Assembly: GCF_037975245.1 (NCBI RefSeq)
Contig: NC_092568.1
Location: 8,815,001-8,879,000, forward strand
Length of the DNA: 64,000 nt
Source of the DNA: Apostichopus japonicus
Lineage: Eukaryota > Echinodermata > Holothuroidea > Aspidochirotida > Stichopodidae
Reading direction: 5' to 3'
Made by a program: the position numbers and the translations under genes. This document shows, in pieces, positions 48,801 to 57,145 of the stretch; within the stretch, counting starts at the first letter, position 1, and each line of letters begins with the position of its first letter. The notes beneath the pieces were generated by a model. It made no database searches. It was not told the DNA's origin and saw nothing but the letters and a program-made list of their open reading frames with translations.

Positions 48801-51255
48801 TATCCCTACATCCACACAGTCATTATATTTAGAAGCAACTAGTTAAATCAACCGCCTCCTACTTTATTACGTTAACGTTAAAGTCTGCAAAAGTATTACT
48901 CCTAAGTGATATCAGATTAATAAACATTCTCCTGTTTGTCTTCATTAAAATATATAAATAATTAACGATATATTGAGGAGTTTATTACTAATTCATTCAT
49001 TGAAATATAAAACCTTACATGTTCACCTGCTATTTTGAATTGGTATCAATATAGCGCAAACAGAAATTTGGTATTTATAAATGAATTGATGTGCTTTTAT
49101 TAAAGCATTTATTAGTGCATGCTATACCAATATTTACCAGCTTAAACCACCAAAACATTAACCCAATTAAAAGGATTTAACATATGAGGTACATTTTGCA
49201 ATGTAGAGAACTTGTTAAATAGTAAAAATTGTTTGAAGTCTGATTAAATTCATTCCTGGGTTTCATCCACGTTGGAAGTTGCTATTTTTGCAAAGTTTTT
49301 TTGTTGTTGTTTCTTTTCATTTTAATTAAAGATGGGACTACTTCTTTTTCTCTCCTTGGCCCCTAATGTTATTTTCTTTTCATACTGCTTCGTTAAAATT
49401 GAGGAAGAATTACCAACGATATTCTGTTTTGTGTTTTGCTTCCATTTCTAAGATTGAAGGAGCATTCATGCAAGGCTATGGGTTGTTCCTATTGGAGGAC
49501 TACCGTATCAACTCTGCTGGTCAACTTCTCACTATAGGACCCTCTGCGTACAAGATTCCAACCGTCAGGAACACTCCTGTAGAGTTTAATGTATCTCTAC
49601 TGCATAATGCTGCAAATCCGAGATCAGTTTACTCATCAAAGGTCAGATTTATATAGTTTTTATTTCTTGTGTTTTCCGTGGGGTACAGGTGAAGGATGGG
49701 AGGTAGGGAGGGAAGGGGAATGCATCTGTTCATGTGACAGTATAAGTGAATTATATTAAAGGGTGTGAAGACTCGCGCAAAAAGAAACGTCTAATGCCTG
49801 TAATCTGACCTAGTTTCGAATGAGGTGTAACAGAAGTGTTAGACACCACCATCGATCCCAGAAAATACACACACAGCTTGCTACTGTCGGTAATTAGACA
49901 CTAGTGTACAGTCAGTACATACAGCTGCGGTAAATACCCACAGCACAGTGTATAAACGACACAGCAATGGACATCTCAGGTAACAAGATAACAAGGTATC
50001 ACGTTTCATTGCTGTCTGCATTTTGTAAGGACCGAACAAAGCGTCACTTGCAAGCAACAGAAAGTTAACACTTTCACACGGTTTGGGCGAGTATTCAATG
50101 CTTTTACTACTTGACTATCGGGGCATGTCAAGCATAAATCACATAATTTTGTGAGAAGTGGACAGGGGCATGAAAGGCATCAAACATGACACCCCGACAT
50201 TTGGTCGCATCTTGTCGCTGCGTTCCTATAAACAACATTAACTGTTGATCATGGAGTATAAGTCATAGAGAGTCAGAAGCCACCCCTTCTTACAGCAACA
50301 TGCATGCTTACCCTGGGATGGGGGGGTATTCAATCTGAGGGAGGGGGTGGGAGTACAGACTTTGTGGGGCAGTGAGACATGTGTGAACTGATCTGAGGGG
50401 GCAAGCTCATATTGACCTCTGCGCCCACCTTCCCCCACTTCCAGCTCCACTGCCTGTGATTAATTACCAGTGTTAGCCATTCACCTGTTATCACAGTCCT
50501 GTATATTTCTGAACAATCTCTATATTTAGGGTGTCGGTGAGCCTCCTCTTTTCTTGGCATCGTCTGTGTACTTTGCTGTGAAGGAAGCGATTTCATCAGC
50601 GAGGCTGGACGCACATCTGCCCGTAGAGTTTAGATTGGATTCACCAGCAATACCAGAGAGAATCAGACTGGCATGTCAAGATTCTATCCTCGGGGAGGTA
50701 AGAAGTCATTTGAACTGGTTGGTTGTTTTCTTCAAGTGAGTTAAATCATAGAACATGTATGCCATAGGTCGTGTGAATCTTATGCTTTCCCACTTGCCCA
50801 TCTTGTGACTGATTTTAGTTTGTGACTTAATTCTATTGAAAAAAAACACAAATACACAAGCATGCATTTGCTTTATTTATTTATTGAATTTTCTGGTAGA
50901 TACTAATTCTCTTTTGAGCAATGCCATATATCGGTAAGCCTTACCCATAGGCACCTGGCAAAGACCTGTGAACTTCCACTTCCCCCCCCCCCCTCCCCCT
51001 ACTAACTTCTTTTTATTTCATTTTGATAAACATATTTTTATGATTTCGGTCGGGGCTCAATATTATGTCATATTTTCTCCCGAAGTCTTAAGCAAGTGCC
51101 TGCATTATTAGAGCCCAGTGCCATCCCACAATCCATTGCTATCTTGCTCATGTGCACATGCCTTCTTATAACTTTTCTCTCACAAGTTTTACCCCTTTTT
51201 CTCCTTTCAGTTACCTGAAGAAGAGACAAGTAGCCCTTTCTTCCTCAGACCGTAA
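15728..51255 (+). CDS. Xanthine dehydrogenase/aldehyde oxidase family molybdo-flavoenzyme, complete, 32 exons
   Basis: Exons: 15728-15787, 22698-22755, 22989-23085, 23845-23950, 24651-24839, 24955-25032, 25271-25351, 25597-25747, 27101-27268, 28600-28676, 29867-29963, 30387-30493, 31478-31662, 33436-33601, 34015-34113, 36086-36203, 37971-38022, 38259-38385, 39214-39333, 39935-40156, 40924-41057, 41950-42124, 42948-43139, 44326-44471, 44952-45039, 45193-45417, 46686-46760, 47617-47669, 48352-48532, 49453-49641, 50530-50697, 51211-51255. All introns are GT-AG, phases agree throughout, and the sum is 1342 codons plus TAA, close to the usual ~1330 residues. The ATG has G at -3 and +4 and an in-frame stop 30 bp upstream (15698). 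Domain order is 2Fe-2S, FAD, molybdopterin, as in cytosolic purine/aldehyde hydroxylases. Family membership is certain. The choice between xanthine dehydrogenase and aldehyde oxidase is not: substrate residues are non-XDH (see the molybdopterin domain entry). Databases may label it xanthine dehydrogenase/oxidase-like. Confidence 0.95.
16765..19365. repeat. Seven dispersed copies of 13-mer GTTACGGCGTGAC in intron 1
   Basis: Copies at 16765-16780 (with GCG duplicated inside), 16935-16947, 17136-17148, 19150-19162, 19173-19185 (inverted), 19186-19198 and 19353-19365. The inverted copy and its neighbours form a hairpin (19150-19185) and a perfect 26-bp palindrome (19173-19198). Flanking sequence is AT-rich and not obviously repeated, so the 13-mer itself is the unit. 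Role unknown. Confidence 0.8.
19488..20443 (+). repeat. Imperfect tandem duplication in intron 1
   Basis: Copy A is 19488-20068 and copy B 20069-20443. Both start at TTACTTTACTGGTACTGA and end at TCATTCAAATCTGGCGTT. Copy B lacks two internal blocks of copy A (about 140 and 65 bp). Few substitutions separate them. Confidence 0.85.
20499..20767 (-). mobile_element. Truncated relative of the 3.8-kb hAT-type element, in intron 1
   Basis: On the minus strand it shares GGAAATGGCACTTCCCAGGC-like and AAGTTGCATCT strings with 3870-4010. One end, CAGGGCTTAAATTA, resembles the CAGGGCCGGATTTA terminus; the other end is missing after about 20767. Confidence 0.65.
21531..21720. repeat. Short tandem duplications in intron 1
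   Basis: GCAGGCATATGACAGGTGAT occurs at about 21532 and 21579. A second pair based on GATTAGAT...AACTA...ATATCA follows immediately. Confidence 0.7.
22461..22640 (+). mobile_element. Composite repeat with a U2 snRNA-like head, in intron 1
   Basis: 22461-22501 matches the 5' end of U2 snRNA, including CCTTTTGGCTAAGATCA and the branch-site-recognition segment GTGTAGTATCTGTTC. After that point U2 similarity stops. An unrelated GC-rich unit follows, with a CCC...GGG hairpin, then a box-B-like GGTTCTATCC (22618-22627), and it ends in TTTTT. It lacks U2 stem II, the Sm site and the 3' domain, so it is not a working U2 gene. It may be a SINE with a U2 head, or a junction with a U2-targeting retrotransposon. 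Confidence 0.6.
24955..34113 (+). CDS. Exons 6-15: linker and FAD-binding domain of the molybdo-flavoenzyme (residues 171-573)
   Basis: Exon 6 is the cysteine-containing linker. It must be read in the frame containing RCCQD; the longer open frame there is a shadow. Exon 7 has the FIPYDPTQ and IIFPPEL signature. Exon 8 ends in the FAD-binding LVIGNT (residues 266-271). Exons 10-11 carry WFAG (345-348) and SVGGNI (356-361), both typical FAD-domain motifs. Exon 13 holds the FKQ-S-R-R-K-E-D loop (430-438), equivalent to the mobile loop of mammalian XDH that governs NAD+ access. In that region bovine Arg335, Arg427 and Phe549 correspond to Ser344, Lys436 and Trp554, with only Trp336 kept (Trp345). 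NAD+ use is therefore uncertain; oxygen as acceptor is possible but inferred. Confidence 0.93.
30590..30970. mobile_element. Possible one-ended hAT fragment in intron 12
   Basis: CAGAGCTTCTCAACCTTTTC at 30590 resembles a hAT-Charlie type terminus and is followed by a TTGCACCCC string. No matching inverse end was found, and the right border is arbitrary. Confidence 0.3.
34637..35779. mobile_element. 1.1-kb palindromic (foldback) element in intron 15
   Basis: Ends TGGCGGGCCATCAG and its inverse CTGATGGCCCGCCA are flanked by TA on each side. Each ~500-bp arm is an array of variants of the 20-mer AAATCGACATATACCAGTTT, followed by a unique inner segment (35096-35152 against 35420-35478) that is again inverted. 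Only about 270 bp in the centre is unpaired. TA flanks suggest Tc1/mariner-type mobilisation; no transposase frame. Confidence 0.85.
36086..51255 (+). CDS. Exons 16-32: molybdopterin/substrate domain of the molybdo-flavoenzyme (residues 574-1342)
   Basis: The domain starts with VGRPIV and [10 protein letters not shown] (exon 16). Gln780 in STQ (bovine Gln767), Phe927 in AFRAFG (Phe914), Gln1055 in GGIEIGQG (Gln1040) and the catalytic base Glu1276 in GVGEPP (Glu1261) are all kept, so hydroxylation chemistry should work. Bovine Glu802, Arg880, Lys771 and Phe1009 correspond to Ala815, Thr893, Pro784 and Tyr1022. Glu802 and Arg880 orient xanthine and are also lost in aldehyde oxidases. The alignment is ungapped: the offset is +13 at every one of these sites before a two-residue insertion near residue 1025. 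The protein ends in a short tail, FFLRP, shorter than the mammalian C terminus. Confidence 0.93.
38595..38965. mobile_element. hAT-like MITE in intron 18, about 371 bp
   Basis: Begins CAGGGGTGGGCGACCTACGG, a terminus style widespread in hAT elements, and ends GTTGCCCACCTCTG, its imperfect inverse. No convincing target duplication is visible, so the borders are approximate. Confidence 0.65.
42132..42990 (+). repeat. Decayed duplication of the intron 22 end plus start of exon 23
   Basis: TTTAGCTGGAAGTTTAAT (42156 and 42786) starts both copies. Copy 1 continues past the MITE to TTGAAGTTTGAGAATGCTCA (42633), matching the exon 23 string CTGAAGTTTGAGAATGCTTA (42968). Copy 1 has stops and no clean acceptor, so it is a relic, not an alternative exon. 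Confidence 0.65.
42336..42620. mobile_element. MITE with 13-bp inverted repeats in intron 22, 285 bp
   Basis: Ends CAGACCTGTCAAC and GTTGACAGGTCTG are perfect inverses, flanked by TAATAT on both sides (42330-42335, 42621-42626). The interior repeats CTCCCGG and CTCCCTATTT strings. It sits inside a decayed duplicate of exon 23 and adjoining intron. CAG...CTG ends suggest hAT, though the visible duplication is only 6 bp. Confidence 0.75.
45454..45849. mobile_element. hAT-type MITE in intron 26 of the oxidase gene, 396 bp
   Basis: Termini CAGTGGCGGAGC and its exact inverse are flanked by a perfect 8-bp duplication AGTAAAGC (45446-45453 and 45850-45857). It lies 37 bp after exon 26. The interior module CTAAGCGGAGCGCCACCA is shared with the 3807-4486 element although the ends differ. 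The identical duplication suggests a fairly recent insertion. Confidence 0.9.
47172..47428 (+). repeat. Direct repeat pair in intron 27
   Basis: About 90 bp at 47172 recurs at 47338, sharing AATCGACCCATGC and GACTGACTCGAAAAATTATA-like strings; the spacing is 166 bp. Confidence 0.75.
48540..48843 (+). repeat. Three tandem ~102-bp units just after exon 29
   Basis: Units start at 48540, 48642 and 48743 with AACAGAGTAACAAAGT and each contains TATGGTGTGGTAGTGGTAC. The array starts 7 bp into intron 29, next to the splice donor. Confidence 0.85.
49760..50102 (-). mobile_element. 343-bp TTAA-type MITE, copy 2, in intron 30 of the oxidase gene
   Basis: Starts AGGGTGTGAAGACTCGCGC after TTAA (49756-49759) and ends GGGCGAGTATTCAATGC, the inverse of copy 1 (8782-9124). 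Long stretches match, including the GATCGATGGTGGTGTCTAAC region read in reverse. The right-hand TTAA is degraded. Confidence 0.75.
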
Positions 51256-51680
51256 CCATGGTGATTGCTATACTACAGCTGCTGAGAGGGTAAAAGTCTG
51301 GTGAAATTGAAATATACAAAACATATTACATAAGCATAAGAACATGTATGCCCTTAATACTTTTAGTTCTTAAGAGTACTTTGTAAATTTATTTTGTAAA
51401 TAATATTATAATTATTTCTTACCTGAGGCAATACACTTGTTTAACTCGCGTGCAAAGCGATCTGGCCACAGTGTGTGATCTGTCACTTGCAGCTCTCTGT
51501 GCTGCTTCTGTTACTGTTCTGGTTCTGCTTATTTAGTTTTATTCTTGTAGTTGTTCACTAATAGCTTGTTTATTGTATGGTTCTGTTTGTATTCACTACT
51601 GTTTTATGTTTACTGTCGACAGGAAATCATTTTCTGTTTTTGTTTTCTGAAATGGACAATAAAGTTCTATCTATAAGAAA
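51256..51680 (+). other. 3' UTR of the molybdo-flavoenzyme gene
   Basis: This is untranslated sequence after the TAA stop at 51253-51255. The first canonical AATAAA is at 51658-51663, followed by a GT-rich stretch near 51700-51720, so cleavage near 51680 is likely. Further AATAAA-like hexamers lie about 100-170 bp on. The exact end is inferred. Confidence 0.5.
51658..51663 (+). terminator. Polyadenylation signal AATAAA
   Basis: First canonical hexamer downstream of the oxidase stop codon, about 400 bp away, with GT-rich sequence 40-60 bp downstream. Confidence 0.5.
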
Positions 51681-53324
51681 ATTGAGAACCTGCAAAAATG
51701 ATTTTTGGTGTTGTTTAGTTTCAGACTAGAGTGGATTGTATCTATATCTAAATGGAGTAATAAATGTAGAAAATGTTTTTGGTTAATATGTGATGAACAG
51801 AACTTGAGCTAGACTATTTGTATGTAACTAATAAAATACATTAAACAGATTGAGACAAAACTTGAGAAAAGTCAGAAATGAGGAAATTCACGCAGGTTCA
51901 TCGTGCAATGCAACCACTAGTAGTTTGTGGCTCATTCCACAAAGAAAGTTGTATATAAACTAGACTATTTGAAAAACAGAAAAAGAAAATGGAGAGGTTA
52001 CTGTTTTGAAAGTATGTATTAATTGAAGAATTGAAAGCTGTTAATTTGACAATGGGAGGTTAGGGGGTGAGGGGGGGGGGGATGTGGTGCTAAGTCAGTT
52101 CCAACTATCATGGCAAATGTTTCTTTCACTGGAAAAGTAAGCAAAATTTAAATTATTTCTAAATCTATTACAGATTTGTACAAACATTAAGCACAAAAGT
52201 TAGAACATTTTTTCTCCAATTTTGGACTTTTTCTTTTGCATCAGTTTAAAAAAAGGAAAGAAAGAAAAAGAGATTGACTTGTAAATAATTTATGGACTCA
52301 GTGCAATAAATAAAGGTGAGTTCTCAACTAGAAATTTCTTTGACAGAAATAAGCTAGATTTGCAGAAATGTAAATAATGCATTCTGCCAGGGATGAAATG
52401 TTTCACGAGACAATAATGTATATAAGCCAAGTCTTGTTCACCGAAACACGAGATGCAATTTCCCATATTTAGTTGTGGAATTATTGAATGGCATGGCTAC
52501 TTGACCAAATAGTTTTATTTATTAAGGTTATGGGAGGTATTTTCAAGTTTAAAACATTTGTCTATACGGGTACATATACAGCAAAACCATGTATTTTAAC
52601 ATATGTATTCACCTATTATTATTATTTTTGGTTGATATTATCCTTGGTTATAACTACAGCATTAGTTACTCAGTTGTGTATTGTAATAATTGCTTACTTT
52701 TAAGTACTACTCTATTGTTATCAAAAGATTAATTATGCATAATAACTGTGGGACTGCACCAAATCCTTTTAATATCAAAGTCATTTTGGTACTTGTTATA
52801 TCTTCATGCATACACCTAAACATATTTAAAATATGATATGTACGGATCTAAGAATTATGAAAAATGTAATATATATAGTACTGTATATTTGATTTTAGAT
52901 AATATCTTGCTTTTGCATGTTGCATTGTTCCTAAATTTCTTTTTCATTTGTAGTAGTTTTCAGTATATCTACATTTTCTTAACAATAGTCTAACTGTCTA
53001 TAAGTTTGGCACAATGGCAAAATGGCAGTACCTTACTACTTCCTGATGTGTTAACAGGAGTGTCAGACTAATAGTAATATACTGCAATCATACTACTAAT
53101 TGTTCGGTATGTTAGTAAACATACATCACCGGTGCATTCTTATCTTCACACAGCCTGTATGTACAGGATCATACAGTAGCCTACATGTATATCACTGCTG
53201 GGGCAGACACATATGAGTATAGTTTTATTATAGAGTAATACATATTCCCAAAGGGTCGAAAAATTATACGGCTACAAGTAAGTATGAGTACTTTAGCAAC
53301 CCAGTCTGGGTACTGCATGACGAC
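51681..53324. other. Intergenic, nothing recognised
   Basis: AT-rich sequence between the oxidase gene and the 19-bp minisatellite. A G run lies near 52072. No conserved frame. Confidence 0.5.
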
Positions 53325-53777
53325 GAGTACAATCAGTAATACCAAGTACAATTAGGAATATCTAGTACAATCAGGAGTACCGAGTACAATTAGGAATACC
53401 GAGTACAATCAGTAATACCGAGTACAACCAGGAATACCGAGTACATCCAGAAATACTGAGTACAATCAGGAGTACCGTGTACAATCAGGAGTACAGAGTA
53501 CAATCAGGAATACCTACAGTAGTACAATCAGGAATACCGAGTAGTACAATCATGAATACCGAGTACAATCATGAATATCGAGTACAATCAGTAATACCGA
53601 GTACAATCAGTAATACCGAGTACAATCAGTAATACTGAGTACAATCAGTAATACCAAGTACAATCAGGAATACCGAGTACAATCATGAATACCGAGTACA
53701 ATCATGAATACCGAGTACAATCATGAATACCGAGTACAATCAGGAATACCAAGTACAATCAGGAATACCGAGTACTA
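53325..53777. repeat. 19-bp minisatellite, about 23 units
   Basis: Unit GAGTACAATCAGGAATACC, with common variants CAGTAATACC and CATGAATACC. It is nearly uninterrupted, with one insert near 53515-53545. Confidence 0.9.
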
Positions 53778-54537
53778 GATTCAAGTAATATACAACACTG
53801 TCATGTGTTATAGTATCTTGTTTTATAGAGGGAAATGTATAACGGTTGAATAAAATTGTAAAACATTCTGTAGAGAGTAGAAAATATATTATAAGGTAAA
53901 ATACCTGTCTATCTTTGTATGAATATGTCTCAAGAAGTGTTAAATTGGTGTAATGGATGAGTTTGGGCAGACATAGCACAAAAATACCATAGCGTAGCCT
54001 GCAGAAGCACAAAATATGAATCTTTCACATGATCCTGATATTCCAAACAGAAAAACACATGCTCAAAAAATTAGTGATAAAACATGAAGTGGTTTAATGA
54101 TCAGGAATGGTTTTATTGCAAATGTATGACACACACAATACAAAGTATTGTATAAAATAAACAATTAATACTTTTCTGAAAATGAGGTTACCTCTCTGAT
54201 GTTTCTCTACTCCATTAAAAATTATCATTATATAACATATTACCTTATTAACCTAAAAATTATTTGACCTATAGGTAGAGACTGGATTTTAAAGGGTATC
54301 TTAATGAGCAATAATGCCAACAATATCACAACTCACTGGCAAAAACTAACATCTTACTTAAACTTCCAAAACTTAAGAAATCAAAAGAAAAACAAAAAAG
54401 ATTTACCAAACTTGAGAATTACCCATGTAGGCAAATAGAGAGACGTTTGCCCTTGCATTTAAGCAGACTGCAAGAAACTAAAGATGAATACTTACTAGGA
54501 TTATAATGTCAGCTGGCCACCTAACTTTCACATAAAG
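53778..54537. other. Intergenic, nothing recognised
   Basis: AT-rich spacer between the 19-bp minisatellite and the SINE. A 90-codon minus-strand frame (53740-54012) overlaps the minisatellite and has no domain. Confidence 0.5.
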
Positions 54538-54815
54538 TATGTATGTATGTATGTATGTATGTATGTATGTATGTATGTATGTATGTATATGTGATCTTCC
54601 CGCAAGCAGGAACTCGCGAAAGAAGCCATGGAGGCTTGTAGACTCGCAAGCTGACCGAAGCCAATCTCTCGGCACACATCCATTTAACGTCCATGTCAGG
54701 AAGTTGTTATTGAACAACACCCTTGCCAGACGACACACATTGCTGTCGGCGGGGAATCGAACCGGGGATCTCATGACTGGGAGACGCCGGCGTTAACCAC
54801 TAGGCTATACACTCC
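54538..54815 (-). mobile_element. tRNA-derived SINE with (CATA)n tail
   Basis: Read on the minus strand it starts with a tRNA-like head: box A TAGCCTAGTGG (54807-54797) and box B GGTTCGATTCC (54763-54753). A body follows, containing GCAAGCAGGAACTCGCGA on the plus strand, and it ends in a CATA repeat of about 12 units (plus-strand GTAT 54538-54587). A degenerate relative is at 2933-3172. Confidence 0.8.
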
Positions 54816-54979
54816 GCCTAAGTAAAATGATGAATACAGTCAAACTTCACATCAACAGAAATGTTGTTTACAAACCTGACAGAGAAATTTATTTTTTGAA
54901 TAAATCTTCATTGTTAACTCAAAATTCTCTGGCAGTGTATCATCAAGTATGTGACACATCCCAAGCACATCAGATGGAC

Positions 54980-55522
54980 TAACCTAGTATATGTTATATA
55001 TGAAGTACATAAACAGTGCATTTTACAGGGAATGACCTAGTATATGTTACATTAAGTAAACATTGCATATCACAGGGAATAACCTAGTATACAAAGTAAA
55101 TGCATATCACAGGGAATAACCTAGTATATGTTATATATGAAGTACATAAACATTGCATATCACAGAGAATGACCTAGTGTATGTTATATCTAAATTCAAC
55201 AGCATATCACAGGGAATAACCTAGTATATGTTATATGTGAAGTACATAAACATTGCATATCACAGAGAATGACCTAGTGTATGTTATATCTAAATTCAAC
55301 AGCATATCACAGGGAATAACCTAGTATATGTTATATGTGAAGTACATAAACATTGCATATCACAGGGAATAACCTAGTGTATGTTATATCTAAGTTCAAT
55401 GGTATATCACAGGGAATAACCTAAGTATATGTTATATATGAAGTAACATAAACATTGCATATCACAGGGAACTACCTAGTATATGTTACATAAAAGTAAA
55501 CGCATATCACAGGGAAGTACCT
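54980..55522. repeat. Minisatellite with alternating long and short units
   Basis: Units of about 45-57 bp share GCATATCACAGGGAATA and ACCTAGTATATGTTA. Middle segments alternate between a TATGAAGTACATAAACA type and a TCTAAATTCAACA type, giving a higher-order pattern of about 100 bp. Confidence 0.85.
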
Positions 55523-56311
55523 ATCACACTGAAGAGCAAACTACTACTCTATTATTGCTATGGCAAAACTAAATTATCTCTTCATTAAAGAGAAATGATT
55601 TAGAGAGATGTAAGATGTTTAATTTCTAGTTCCAAATAACTTGTTTGAATACCGAAAAAATGGACATTTATGTTGGGGAAAAAAATATTCAAAATTCTAA
55701 ACATTCTTTTAGGACTAGAATCTAACAGGACACTTCACATATCATCAAAGCTTTACAATGGATTTATTAATAAAACATGATTGTAAACCAACAGAGGTAA
55801 GAAGACAGAAAACCCTGTAATTATTAAAGAAATATATAAATATTATTATATATTCTCATTTATGATATCTTTAAATTCCTTAGTTGGTACAACAACTTTC
55901 TTTTCGTTCTCATTCTTTGAAAACTTGAAAATTATCATATGATTACATTGGACCCTGATTTCCAATACTGCTAGTGATAAATTCTACCTTTGGTTTTCAT
56001 ATTATTAAATGCTCATGATAGAATGGTTACCCTGTTTATATATGTCTCCTGTACCCTCTCCAACCCCATTCTCCTTCAGACATCGTTTCCACTACAAATT
56101 CACATATATGAGGCATAAAATATTTTTAAATTTTTTGACAGAGTATTAAACCACATGACAAATCCATCCAATGTCCGATGTGTTTAGGAGTTGTCGAAAT
56201 AAAGATATATGGAGTTTACTATTGTTCTTAAAGTTTTCTTATAACATCATTATACAATTCTTAATGAAACAAAACTTTACTTGGTGTTGATCCAGAATTA
56301 AATAAGCCAAG

Positions 56312-56352
<41 letters not shown>

Positions 56353-56879
56353 AGTTATAGGTGAAAACACGAGAAAACATCGACTTCTGAAACATTTATG
56401 CATTTATACGAAACACAAATTTAGCTATCAAGATGTTAGGTTTCAGTTAACTGCCGGTTGTCTCGTAACAAAAAGGATAAACAGCTCTGTGAAAAATGAC
56501 TAATAATAATAAAATTAATATAAATTAAAGATGCAAGTAATGTTTATCAATTTGACGGCACCAGCAAAAACTTTGAAAAAAAAAGACAAAGAAGAAAAAC
56601 CAAATATTGAACTGTACAACTGAGGACAAGACATCAAAAACACTTTCTTCACATCTTATATGCCATCCTATCTTCAGCTCAATGCTGGCTTATGTCTGAA
56701 CCACTCTTGATGGGAAAACAATGTAACATACAATAAACAACCGTGGTTCAAAATGGAACCTACTAAAATTGATATATATTCATTTGTAGGTCTAGTCGTG
56801 TATCAAGGCCAGGCCTTCTTGTACGACCTTACAACAATTAAGTCTTTGGTACAGTGATTAATCACACACATATTATCAA
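55523..56879. other. Intergenic, nothing recognised apart from an (AT)n tract
   Basis: AT-rich sequence with no coding signal or repeat match inside the window other than the microsatellite at 56315-56349. Confidence 0.5.
56315..56349. repeat. (AT)n microsatellite
   Basis: About 17 uninterrupted AT dinucleotides. Confidence 0.95.
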
Positions 56880-57145
56880 GTGTGCACAATTCAAACAGTC
56901 ACTCCCGGGGAGGGGTTCTAAGGAGTGCGTCACCTCCAATAGGGTACTGCCAAAAGTTGGCACATGCATGAAAGTTTATTTTATATGTTACCTTGTAGGT
57001 CCCCGTTCTGTATACACCCATGTGAGGTGGGGCATAGGCGATTATTATATTATTGCCGAAGGGGGCAACGTTATCATCCGATCAGGACTGGAACCTGCGA
57101 TGCTTAAGATGGCAAGTCTACTGCTGTAGCCAATCGACCACAATA
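56880..57145 (-). mobile_element. Second tRNA-derived SINE family, minus strand
   Basis: On the minus strand the head GATTGGCTACAGCAGTAG is box-A-like. GCAGGTTCCAGTCCTG forms a perfect T arm (4-bp stem, 7-base loop) with box B at 57095-57085. The body runs down to about 56880; the exact 3' end is unclear. A 91-codon open frame over it is not a gene. Confidence 0.55.

Noticed and set aside
53325-53777. CRISPR-like array
   Set aside because: Units are contiguous with no unique spacers, in a eukaryotic context; it is a minisatellite.
54753-54815. Genuine tRNA gene
   Set aside because: Boxes A and B are present, but the acceptor stem does not close and the unit continues into a SINE body with a CATA tail.
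56854-57129. 91-codon open frame
   Set aside because: It lies over the minus-strand SINE and has no protein-family resemblance.
57085-57141. Genuine tRNA gene
   Set aside because: The T arm is good, but there is no matching acceptor stem; best explained as a SINE head.
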